Made by a program: the position numbers and the translations under genes. The notes below the pieces were generated by a model, which saw only the letters and a program-made list of their open reading frames with translations, made no database searches and had not been told where the DNA came from. A stretch of 64,000 nucleotides of DNA from CAVQRC01 sp963715045 (GTDB taxonomy: Bacteria > Planctomycetota > Planctomycetia > Pirellulales > Lacipirellulaceae): the NCBI GenBank assembly GCA_963715045.1, contig CAVQRC010000003.1:124001-188000 (forward strand), written 5' to 3'. This document shows, piece after piece, positions 39,597-48,200 of the stretch. The first letter of the stretch is position 1. Each line of letters starts with the position of its first letter.

Positions 39597-40721
39597 ATGC
39601 AAATGAGCCAACGCCAGCAACAGACGATTGCCAGCGCGATGACCGTCGTCGCCGGCTTAGTGATTGCGACCGCCATTCTCGGGCTGCTGTGGGTCCTCGC
39701 CGCGTTTGTCCAGAGGTTCTCCGAGGTGCTGCTGCCGCTGGCCGTCGCCGGGATTGCGGCGCTGGTGTTTCAACCGTACTACGAATTGCTCCACGAGCGG
39801 CTCGGTCTGGCCCGACCCGTGGCCGTGGCGGCACTGTTTCTCTCGGTGCTCGTTCCGGTGGGGCTGTTCTTCACGTTCTTCGGCGTGGTCATCGTCAACG
39901 AGCTCGTGCAGTTCTTCGACCGGATCCCGGTGTGGTGGAGCGAACTGCAGCAGTTCATTGCCAAGCACTTACCCGAAGTGAAGACGTTTCTCGAAGAGAA
40001 CGAGTATGGGAAGCGGCTTGCCCAAATGCTCGAGGGACTGGGCCCGATGGCGGCCGCGACCCTGGAATACATCGCGGCCAATGCCGTGCAGGCGGGCACC
40101 AGCGTTGCCGGCTGGACTGCGGCCGTGTTCGGTTGGGCCGTGGCGCCGGTGTACTTCGTGTTCTTCCTGATCCTGCCGCGGCAGCGGCCATCGCAACTCG
40201 ACGCGAATCTTCCGTTTCTCAAGGAGAGCACGCGGAAGGACGTCGTGTTTCTGATCAACGAATTCGTGTCGATCATCGTGTCGTTCTTTCGCGGCCAGTT
40301 CATCATCGCGTTTCTGCAGGGTGTGCTGCTGAGTGTCGGCTTCAGCGTGGTCGGGCTGGAGTACGGGTTGGTGCTGGGCTTGCTGCTGGGTTTCTTGAAC
40401 GTGATTCCTTACCTGGGCAGCATGGTCGGGCTGTCGATCACGCTTCCCCTGGCGTACTTTCAAACTGGCGGAGGTTTGTCGATGGTGATCGGGGTGCTGG
40501 TCGTCCTGGGGATCGTGCAGTCGATTGAGGGATACGTCCTGACGCCCAAGATCATGGGTGACCGCACCGGGCTGCATCCGGTGGCGATCATCTTCGCGAT
40601 CTTCTTCTGGGGGACGGCCTTAGGAGGCATCATGGGCATGATTCTCGCCATCCCGCTCACGGCGTTCCTCGTCGTTGCCTGGCGGCTGGTTCGGGAGAAG
40701 TACATTCCCGAGATGGTGTAG
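39597..40721 (+). CDS. AI-2E family (PerM/YdiK-like) membrane transporter
   Basis: About 374 residues from ATG 39597, which follows GAGGAG by 10 bases; the longer frame from 39504 is rejected because it reads through basic, non-membrane sequence. Seven or eight hydrophobic helices: MTVVAGLVIATAILGLLWVL, VLLPLAVAGIAALVFQPYYE, AALFLSVLVPVGLFFTFFGV, then a soluble helical segment (LQQFIAKHLPEVKTFLEEN). After it come FGWAVAPVYFVFFLILP, FIIAFLQGVLLSVGF, VLGLLLGFLNVIPYLGSMVG (family signature NxIPxxG) and GILVVLGIVQSIEGYVLTPK-like ends with IMGDRTGLHPV. Family members include TqsA (linked to AI-2 export) and Na+/H+ antiporters, so the substrate cannot be set. It is divergent from the kinase gene. 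Confidence 0.9.
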   Translation: MQMSQRQQQTIASAMTVVAGLVIATAILGLLWVLAAFVQRFSEVLLPLAVAGIAALVFQPYYELLHERLGLARPVAVAALFLSVLVPVGLFFTFFGVVIVNELVQFFDRIPVWWSELQQFIAKHLPEVKTFLEENEYGKRLAQMLEGLGPMAAATLEYIAANAVQAGTSVAGWTAAVFGWAVAPVYFVFFLILPRQRPSQLDANLPFLKESTRKDVVFLINEFVSIIVSFFRGQFIIAFLQGVLLSVGFSVVGLEYGLVLGLLLGFLNVIPYLGSMVGLSITLPLAYFQTGGGLSMVIGVLVVLGIVQSIEGYVLTPKIMGDRTGLHPVAIIFAIFFWGTALGGIMGMILAIPLTAFLVVAWRLVREKYIPEMV

Positions 40722-40791
40722 CAGTTCGCGGCAGAAGCCTCGAACCACGCGCCCAGTCGATGAAAGGCCAGGCTGTCCAGCCACCGCACGT

Positions 40792-42201
40792 TCAGTACGC
40801 CGATTTCTGCAAGAGGACCACCCACACGGTCTCGAGCAGGATCTTGATGTCCATCCCCAGCGACCACTCGCGGATGTACTGGTGGTCGCAGTGGATGCGG
40901 CGCTGCATCTTCTCCAGCGTTTCGGTCTCGCCCCGAAAACCGCGGACCTGGGCCAGGCCCGTAATGCCCGGTTTCACTTTGTGCCGCATCATGTAGCCGC
41001 GAATCTGCGAGCGGTACTCTTCGTTGTGCGCCGTCGCGTGCGGCCGAGGACCGACCAGCGACATGCTCCCCTCGATCACGTTGAACAACTGGGGCAATTC
41101 GTCGAGCGATGTTCGGCGAAGCAGCCCCCCCAGCGGAGTGATCCGGTCATCGTCACGAGTCGCCTGTTTGATGATCGGCCCATTGTCGCAGCAGACCATC
41201 GAGCGGAACTTCCACACCAGAATTTCCTCGCCATCCAGGCCGTAACGCCGTTGCCGGAAGAAGATCGGTCCGGGAGACGTCACTTTGACCAGCATCGCGA
41301 TCAGCGACATCGGAATTGCGAACACGGCCAGCAGTAGCGTACCAAGCACCAGGTCGGCAACGCGCTTCAGCAAACCGTCGACGCCGTACAAGGGGTTTTC
41401 GAACACGCTCACGATCGGTACGCCACCAATGTTGTTCCAGCGGGCGTGCAGCAGTTCGAACACGAAGAAATCCGGAACGACGTAGACCGAGGCCGTCGTG
41501 TCGCCAAGCTGCTCGAGGACGCCACGAATGCGATCCTCGGCCCGCATCGGAAACGTGATGTAGACCGTCTGGACCGTCCCCCTCTTGGCGTGTTGCACCA
41601 GCTCGGCCACGTCGCCAATCTTCTGACCCAGTTCGGCCGGGACGTCGCCGATCCGCTGATCGGGCCGGTCATCGTAAAATCCCGCGAAGTCGAGCCCCAT
41701 GGAAGGCGATTGTTCGATGTTACGAACGAGCTCGAGGCCGATCTCATTGATGCCACAGACAGCGTATCGCTGCGTGTTGTAGCCTCGTTTCCGCAACCAG
41801 TACTGCACTCTGCGGGCAAAAATGCGAGCCGCGAAGATCGTGGCTGGCGTGACGGCAATCCAGATCAAGACCGACGTCCGCGTATACTGCGCGGAATAAC
41901 GGGTGAAATACCCGACGACGAGCAGCAAGGGAATCGTGCACAGCCAGGTGAGAATCGCGCAGCCCGCTTCCTGGGCCATCGCGGCACCTCTCCAGCTGCG
42001 GTACATCCCGGTGATTTCGGAGACAATGCGGTGGGTCACGATCGTCGCGGCACCGATCACGAGCATTTGCGAGGCGGGTACGTACTCGTTGTACGCTGCG
42101 GCAATCCACACGCTGAAGAAAATGCAGCACGCATCCGCCAACCGATAGTAGGCGTGCAGAATGGACCACTGCTGGTGGATTCGCCGACTGCGAGGTGCCA
42201 T
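40792..42201 (-). CDS. Undecaprenyl-phosphate sugar phosphotransferase (WcaJ-like)
   Basis: 469 residues. The N-terminal half has four transmembrane helices and a Rossmann-like CoA-binding fold (RYAVCGINEIGLELVRNIEQ, DFAGFYDDRPDQRIGDVP). A further helix follows (VADLVLGTLLLAVFAIPMSL), then the bacterial sugar transferase domain: KVTSPGPIFFRQRRYGLDGE, ILVWKFRSMVCCDNG, TPLGGLLRRTSLDELPQLFN, VIEGSMSLVGPRPHA and VKPGITGLAQVRGFRGET. The enzyme transfers a sugar-1-phosphate to undecaprenyl phosphate to start exopolysaccharide or capsule synthesis at the inner membrane. The start ATG is at 42201. It is convergent with the AI-2E gene and has no other polysaccharide genes around it in the window. Confidence 0.93.
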   Translation of the reverse strand: MAPRSRRIHQQWSILHAYYRLADACCIFFSVWIAAAYNEYVPASQMLVIGAATIVTHRIVSEITGMYRSWRGAAMAQEAGCAILTWLCTIPLLLVVGYFTRYSAQYTRTSVLIWIAVTPATIFAARIFARRVQYWLRKRGYNTQRYAVCGINEIGLELVRNIEQSPSMGLDFAGFYDDRPDQRIGDVPAELGQKIGDVAELVQHAKRGTVQTVYITFPMRAEDRIRGVLEQLGDTTASVYVVPDFFVFELLHARWNNIGGVPIVSVFENPLYGVDGLLKRVADLVLGTLLLAVFAIPMSLIAMLVKVTSPGPIFFRQRRYGLDGEEILVWKFRSMVCCDNGPIIKQATRDDDRITPLGGLLRRTSLDELPQLFNVIEGSMSLVGPRPHATAHNEEYRSQIRGYMMRHKVKPGITGLAQVRGFRGETETLEKMQRRIHCDHQYIREWSLGMDIKILLETVWVVLLQKSAY

Positions 42202-42409
42202 CGTGACTTCGTCGGGTTGCGCTCAAGCAGATCGTAAAATGTCGCCAGCGACCAGGGGCGTCATTCGCTGCTGAATGCGGTTCTCAAAATATAGGGTGCT
42301 GAGTGTCGCTTGCTTCTGCGGCGTGGCAAGAAGCCGCCCGTGCCAGAAGATTGGCAGCGGGCGGTTCCCACCTCGGAGGATACGCACGGTGTGCAGGGGG
42401 GCTTCGGGA

Positions 42410-42778
42410 TCATGAAGTTGCGGTCCCAGGGGAAGTCTGTAGGACCGGCAGCGATTCGGGGGATTCTCCGAACAGGGCCATATCGGCCATTTCGGCGTAC
42501 GAGTGGTGTGGCTCGGCTGGAGCCATGGCCGCGGGCGGGGAGAGCGGACGGACGCTGGCGACCTCGCGGGCGGAGAAGCTGCGGACGACACGTGTCACGG
42601 TGCCGCGAAACTGGATCGTGATCCGACCGTCGGGGGCGGTGTGGATGCGTTCTCCGGACAACGACTCGCCGCCGGTCAGTTCGATTTGAACGAATTCTCG
42701 GGCCGTCGCAGGCAATGCGACGAAGGTGGTTGGCGCGGTCAGCACCAGCAGCAGTTTGAAACGGGTTGCGGGTTTCAT
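42410..42778 (-). CDS. Small secreted protein, unknown
   Basis: 122 residues from ATG 42778, opening with a good signal peptide (FKLLLVLTAPTTFVALPATA). The mature part begins REFVQIELTGGESLSGERIH and TAPDGRITIQFRGTVTRVVR, a short beta-rich segment resembling SLA1/Hfq-like small barrels in planctomycete secreted proteins, but I cannot name a family. After PLSPPAAMAPAEPHH the sequence becomes low in order. In the next frame, 42223-42440 gives LHTVRILRGGNRPLPIFWHG, so a one-base indel may hide a longer C-terminus reaching 42223. The gene lies just upstream of, and parallel to, the sugar transferase gene. Confidence 0.55.
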   Translation of the reverse strand: MKPATRFKLLLVLTAPTTFVALPATAREFVQIELTGGESLSGERIHTAPDGRITIQFRGTVTRVVRSFSAREVASVRPLSPPAAMAPAEPHHSYAEMADMALFGESPESLPVLQTSPGTATS

Positions 42779-43020
42779 GTGTTGGGCTTCCCCCTGGCGA
42801 CCGTGGTGCTCAAGTCGATTGATTGCAATCAGGATGCCAAGGGGTCGATCGGCCGGGGGTGGCGAACGGCTAACAACCGCGACACGCTGGAGTTAGCGCT
42901 TGTCGAGAGGTGCGGCTGTGGCAGTCGGCGGGGGGCCGAATGATGCCGATGTGCAACGGCGTGGCGAAGCTTTGTCGCCGGAATGCCACGTGTTGTGAAA
43001 ACGGCCAGGACTCCGCTCTC

Positions 43021-43115
43021 GAGCCGATCCCGAAATCAGCTTCAGCTACCGAACTCCCCGGCCGCGGGACGCGTTCACTGGCGTTTAGGGACAGGTTCTT
43101 GGTCCGCTGCCGCAA
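43021..43115 (+). repeat. Dispersed element family 1, copy A
   Basis: Aligns with copy B (45127-45220) and copy C (21024-21093, inverted): GAGCCGATCCC, ATCAGCTTCAGCTACCG, CCCCGGCCGCGGGACGCG, TTCACTGGCGTTTAGGGACA. The stop codon and last ~15 residues of the sugar dehydrogenase gene (43075-) lie inside it. Confidence 0.7.
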
Positions 43116-44844
43116 TCCGAGGCCAGCCGCGACCGGTTCGCCGCCGCGGTAACCAGACTGTCGTGATCAGGACGGTCAGGGCGGTTGCCGCGGAGCCGGG
43201 CTCAGGAATCGCGGCCTGCCGATCCGGGGGCGAATTTCCCGCCCCGGACTGGCCGCCACCGGTCGAGAATTCCTGCTGCCAGATCAGGAAATCATTGCCG
43301 TCAACGTCACCGTCTCGATCCGCGTCTCCCTGGTCGCGAGTCGCCCCGGTGGGAATTCCGAATCCGGCCTGCCAGATCAGAAAGTCGTTGCCGTCGACGT
43401 CGGCATCCTGGTCGAAATCGGCGTCCGCCAGGTACCACGCCGATTCAAAGGAGTACACGACCGCGCGGCTGCCGCGCGTGCCCAAGACATAGACTTCGCC
43501 CTGATGATCGATCCCGAATCCATAGACCGTAATATCGAATCTGCAATCCGAAAGCAGCCCGCTGCAAGTGTCTGGCCCGAACCGGAATTCGTGAATCTCG
43601 ATCTCGCTCGAATCCTTCAGTTGATCGCTCTCGTCAAACGGGTCGATCCAGAACAACCGTCCTGGCAGCGAGCCGAGAGTCCCGCGCGTTGATTGAAAGT
43701 CGCCGAAAATGTACTTGCCCTGTAGTTCCGGAATCGCGCCGCGATACACAAAACCTCCTGTTATGGCGAGACCGTCCGCGTGCGAGTAGTCGACCAGCGG
43801 ATCGCGCAGCGTGGGAGCTGGTACAGGCATCGCCACGGGACCGGCGATGGAGCCCTCTCGGTACGGCCAACCCAGATTGTCGCCTCCCCTGACCGCGGAG
43901 ACCTCCTCGCGCCGTGACGAACCCACGTCCGCAGCAAGCAGCACGCCGCTCACGCCGTCAATGCTGAAGCGATAGGGATTGCGGACCCCGTAAGCGAAAA
44001 TCTCACCGACTGCGGCGGCGTCATCCGCAAATGGGTTCGTCACCGGAATGCGGTACTGGCCATTCGCGCTGGGCAAGTCGCTGCTTTGAGGGGTCAGGCT
44101 CGGGGCCAGCGGGTCGATCCGCAAGATCGAGCCGAGCACGCTCGAGGTGGCCTGGGCCTCGATTTGTGCGAATCCACTGGGCGAGCCAATCGAGGCATAC
44201 AGGTACCCATCGGGGCCGAATTCGAGCATTCCGGCGTTGTGAATCGGGCCCAGATGTGCCTCGCGAAAGATCTCGCGGCGGGTACTCATGTCGACCACGT
44301 TCGGGTCCTGCGAGTCGACCTGCCATTCCGTGACCACGTTGTGATGGCTGACCGTCGCGGGACTGTCAAAGTCGGGTATCGGAGCCGTGTCGGCGGTCGA
44401 GTGATACGTATAAATCTTGCCGAAGCCCGGACGCTGAGCGTCGGTGTAGTCAGGATGAAAAGCGATCGCGAGCAGACCTCGTTCGCCGTCGTTGAGGGTA
44501 TCGTCCCGGATATCGAGGAACGTGCTCAGCGTACCGTCCTCGAAGAAGCGGATTCGGCCCTGCTTTTCCGGCATGAACAGTCGTCCCGATCCGTCGCCAG
44601 GGGTGTCGATCATCAGCGGCAGGGCGAGTTCGGAGAACGGCGGCCGATCGATGAGCCGATTCAGCTCGACCACCAGATTGCCCTGTTCGATGTCTTGCCC
44701 CGTTGCCGCCGCGGCAACCAGCAGCAACGCAGTTGTCAGGAGCGTTACGTTGAACGCTCTGCCGACGAGCCACGTCGCCGGGTCCGATGTCGTCGGGCAG
44801 GCCGGGCGGTCGATTCGCCGCGCGTGTGGGTTGGTACAGCACAT
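43075..44844 (-). CDS. Secreted glucose/sorbosone dehydrogenase-type protein with dockerin-like repeats and PEP-CTERM
   Basis: About 589 residues from ATG 44844. An internal hydrophobic signal (VTLLTTALLLVAAAATGQD) is followed by a GSDH-type six-bladed propeller: RLFMPEKQGRIRFFEDGTL, ERGLLAIAFHPDY, GMLEFGPDGYLYASIGS, AYGVRNPYRFSIDG, GDNLGWPYREGS, GKYIFGDFQSTRGTLGSL. Family members oxidise sugars using PQQ or are inactive propellers. Two EF-hand-like dockerin-type units follow (DADFDQDADVDGNDFLIWQ and GDADRDGDVDGNDFLIWQQ), then a PEP-CTERM sorting tail: IPEPGSAA, hydrophobic TALTVLITTVW, then RRR. This predicts calcium-binding ends and surface sorting. The last residues (IAAADQEPVPKRQ) lie within a dispersed repeat. 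The gene is preceded by a short spacer and points away from the alpha-2-macroglobulin gene. Confidence 0.88.
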   Translation of the reverse strand: MCCTNPHARRIDRPACPTTSDPATWLVGRAFNVTLLTTALLLVAAAATGQDIEQGNLVVELNRLIDRPPFSELALPLMIDTPGDGSGRLFMPEKQGRIRFFEDGTLSTFLDIRDDTLNDGERGLLAIAFHPDYTDAQRPGFGKIYTYHSTADTAPIPDFDSPATVSHHNVVTEWQVDSQDPNVVDMSTRREIFREAHLGPIHNAGMLEFGPDGYLYASIGSPSGFAQIEAQATSSVLGSILRIDPLAPSLTPQSSDLPSANGQYRIPVTNPFADDAAAVGEIFAYGVRNPYRFSIDGVSGVLLAADVGSSRREEVSAVRGGDNLGWPYREGSIAGPVAMPVPAPTLRDPLVDYSHADGLAITGGFVYRGAIPELQGKYIFGDFQSTRGTLGSLPGRLFWIDPFDESDQLKDSSEIEIHEFRFGPDTCSGLLSDCRFDITVYGFGIDHQGEVYVLGTRGSRAVVYSFESAWYLADADFDQDADVDGNDFLIWQAGFGIPTGATRDQGDADRDGDVDGNDFLIWQQEFSTGGGQSGAGNSPPDRQAAIPEPGSAATALTVLITTVWLPRRRTGRGWPRIAAADQEPVPKRQ

Positions 44845-45126
44845 AGGCACCTGGTTTTCAGGACGGGGGTGGGGCGGGCGAAATGGCTGTCACGAACACT
44901 CTGGCGGCAGCGGCCGGATTGACGCCGCATCCAGCATAGCGGAATCGGCACCGTGTTTCGATCAAGTCGGCTGCCGGGAAGTCTGACTCAACCCGTATAT
45001 TGACCGCAGGCGGGACGGAGCGCGGAACTTTCGCGGAAGGCCTGCGTCGAAAGGGGGGAGGTCTCGAAGAGACGCTCGTTTCCGCTCGCTGCTGCAAGCT
45101 CGATCGTGGTTGCTGGCGGTACCTGG

Positions 45127-45220
45127 GAGCCGATCCCACAATGAGCTTCAGTTACCAGGATCCCGCGGCCGTGAGACACATTCACTCGAGTTTTGGGATA
45201 AGCACTTATCCGCAGTCCGG
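45127..45220 (+). repeat. Dispersed element family 1, copy B
   Basis: Third copy of the element at 21024 and 43021: GAGCCGATCCCA, AATGAGCTTCAGTTACC, CCGCGGCCGTGAGACACATTC, then GTTTTGGGATAAGC. It lies between the divergent sugar dehydrogenase and alpha-2-macroglobulin genes and gives the latter a false N-terminal extension in frame. Confidence 0.7.
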
Positions 45221-45251
45221 CAACGGCGACTTCAGAGGAAGGTTGTTCAGA

Positions 45252-48200
45252 ATGTCTCTACGATACGCGTTTCCATCGGTCTCGGTCGGGTTCACGGGCC
45301 GGTTCACCCTGACGGTGGCACTTGCTCTCACGTCCCCTGTTCTTCCTGGTACGGACGCGGCCGAAGTGCCGCCAGAATCGATGGACCAAATCGATAAAGA
45401 CTTTGACGACGGCAATTTCAACGACGCGTTCACAGGTTATCGACGGCTGCTCCGCGAAGGCGACGTCGACGGTCCAAAGGCTCCGCATGCCTTGGAGCGG
45501 GCCGTTCAGGCCTTGATCCGGCTCAATCGCGTCGCCGAAGTCGACGCGTTGCTCGACGAGGCGACCCAGCGGTACGCGGGCAACTTCCGACTGCTCGACA
45601 CCGCGGCGACGCAATTCATGCAGATCCCGCGCTACGGCTACCAGATCACCGGCAATTTCGAACGCGGCCAACATCGGGGCGGCGGCAACCTCGTCAATTC
45701 GCTTGCCCGCGATCGGGTGCGGGCGATCAACCTCCGCGAGACGGCGATCGAACTGGCTGTGGCCGTTAACGAGCATCGCTGGGCAGGCGACGCGTATCGC
45801 CGCCTGGCGTCGGATCTGCTCTACGGCCGCGGCTATCAGGAGGCGTGGCGGCTGCAGATCCTTACCGATCTGGGCACGCTTCCCGATTATGAACCGGGCG
45901 GCGAGTACGTCTTCTGGTCAAGGGGACAACGTGGAGCTCCGGTCGACGAACAAGGCAGCCCGATCGTCTACCACGTGCCCGAAAGCTGGGAAGCGGCCAC
46001 GAACGATGGCCAGCGGTGGCGGTGGGCTCTCACCCAGGCGGCCGAGATGGACTCTGGATTGCAACCGACCGTGCGGCTGGAGTTCGCCCGCTTTCTCGAA
46101 TCGCAGTTCGGAGTGCAGACCATTCAGGAGCAGTTTCGACCATTCGGGGGATTCGGCGGCGGATTCAGGCCAGATGACGCGGAGCATCAGGACCACGAGG
46201 AGACTCCGCAAGACAGCGGCGTGTACGCGGTGCACACGCTCGGCCTCGACGAGACGATCGCCCGGCTCGCGACCGGTGTGAAACGATTCCAGCTGCCCGA
46301 TGAGTTCAACCACCTGCGGGTGTACCGCGAAATCGCCGACGGACCGAAGTCCGAACCGAGTCGGCAGGCGCTCGAGTCGCTGGCCGGCATCTTCGAGAAC
46401 CGCCGTCAATATCCCCGGGCGGCCGATGTCTGGCGGGAACTCATTGCCAGGTACGGCGAGCGTAAGGAGTACGCAGCCCGGCTGGCCCAGATCGTGGACA
46501 GCTGGGGACGTTTTGAATCTTCGTTGACCCAGCCGGCGGGCAAGGGAGCTACGATCGATTTTCGTTTTCGCAATGGCGAACAAGTCGAGTTCACGGCACG
46601 CGAGATCCGCGTGGACCTGTTGCTCAATGACTTGAAGAGCTATCTCCGCTCACGCAGAGGGCAAATCGACTGGCAGAAAGTCCAGATCAACAACATTGGC
46701 TACCGACTCGTCCATGAAAACGAGGAGAAATACGTCGGCCGCGAAGTGGCCCGCTGGAGCCTCGACCTCGACCCCCGCGAGGATCACTTCGACCGCCGAA
46801 TCACGGTCACGACCCCGCTCCAGAAAGGGGGCGCGTATCTCCTGACCGCCCGGATGAAACAGGGCAATGTATGCAAAATCGTGGTCTGGTTGGCGGACCT
46901 GGCGATCGTCAAGAAGCCGCTGGAGGGTGCCGCCTGGTACTTCGTTGCCGATGCCGCCTCTGGCGAACCGGTCGCCCGGGCGAACGTCGAGTTCTTCGGA
47001 TACCGGCAGGAGCGACTTCGCGGCCGGCAGTTCGTCGTCCGCACGCGAAACTACGCCGAATACACCGATCGGCACGGCGTCGTGACGCTCCCGTCGGTGG
47101 GCACGGAGAAAGATCCGAATCACGAATACAACTGGCTGATCACGGCCCGGACCCGGGATCGCCGGCTGGCGTTTCTCGGTTACACCAATGTCTGGCAAGC
47201 CGAGTATCAAGACCAGTTACCCGAAGATACGAAGACCTACAGCATCACCGACCGGCCCGTCTATCGACCCGAGCAGCCGGTCCACTTCAAATTCTGGGTG
47301 CGGGAGGCACGGTACGATCTGGGCGATGTTTCGCGATATGCCGGGCGGTCGTTCGCGGTCGAAATCGTCAGCCCTCGGGACGAAAAGGTGGTTGCGACGC
47401 AACTGACGGCCGACGATTACGGCGGCTTCGATTCGACTTGGGAGATCCCGGCCGAGGCGACACTCGGCGTCTACCAGCTTCGTGTCGACCAGCGAACGGT
47501 CGGGTCGTTTCGCATCGAGGAATACAAGAAACCGGAATTCGAGGTTTCCATCGACGCTCCCCAGGAGCCCGTCGCGCTGGGGGAGAAAATCACTGCGACG
47601 ATTCACGCAAATTACTACTTCGGCGGTGCGGTCACGAGCGGGAACGTCAAGTACAAGGTGCGGCGGACGGCCTACTCGCAAGACTGGTATCCCCGCGGCG
47701 AGTGGGACTGGCTCTATGGCGCGGGTTATTGGTGGTTCGCGCCCGATCGCCCGTGGTACCGCGGCTGGTCGCAGTGGGGCGTCGCCTGCCCCGCGCCGTG
47801 GTGGATCTGGCGGCAGTCCGATCCCCCCGAACTCGTCGCCGAAGCCGAGGTTCCGATCGGTCCGGATGGAACCGTCGCCATTGAAATCGATACCTCGTTT
47901 GCGAAAGCGGTGCACGGCGATACGGACCACCGCTACGAGATCGTCGCCGAGGTCACCGACGAATCGCGGCGGACGATCGTGGGGACCGGCCAGGTCCTGG
48001 CCGCGATTCGGCCATTCAAGGTCTTCACCTGGGTCGACCGCGGCTACTACCGGGCCGGGGATACCGTCGAGGCGACCTGTCAGGCCCGCACGCTCGACGG
48101 AAAGCCGGTGACAGGCAACGGAGAGCTGACGCTGTTTCGAGTTCGCTACGAAGACGACGAACCCCGCGAGACGGCGGTCGAGACCTGGTCCGTCGATCCG

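Noticed and set aside
45000..45251. N-terminal extension of the alpha-2-macroglobulin
   Set aside because: Reads through a dispersed repeat; a proper signal peptide begins at ATG 45252.
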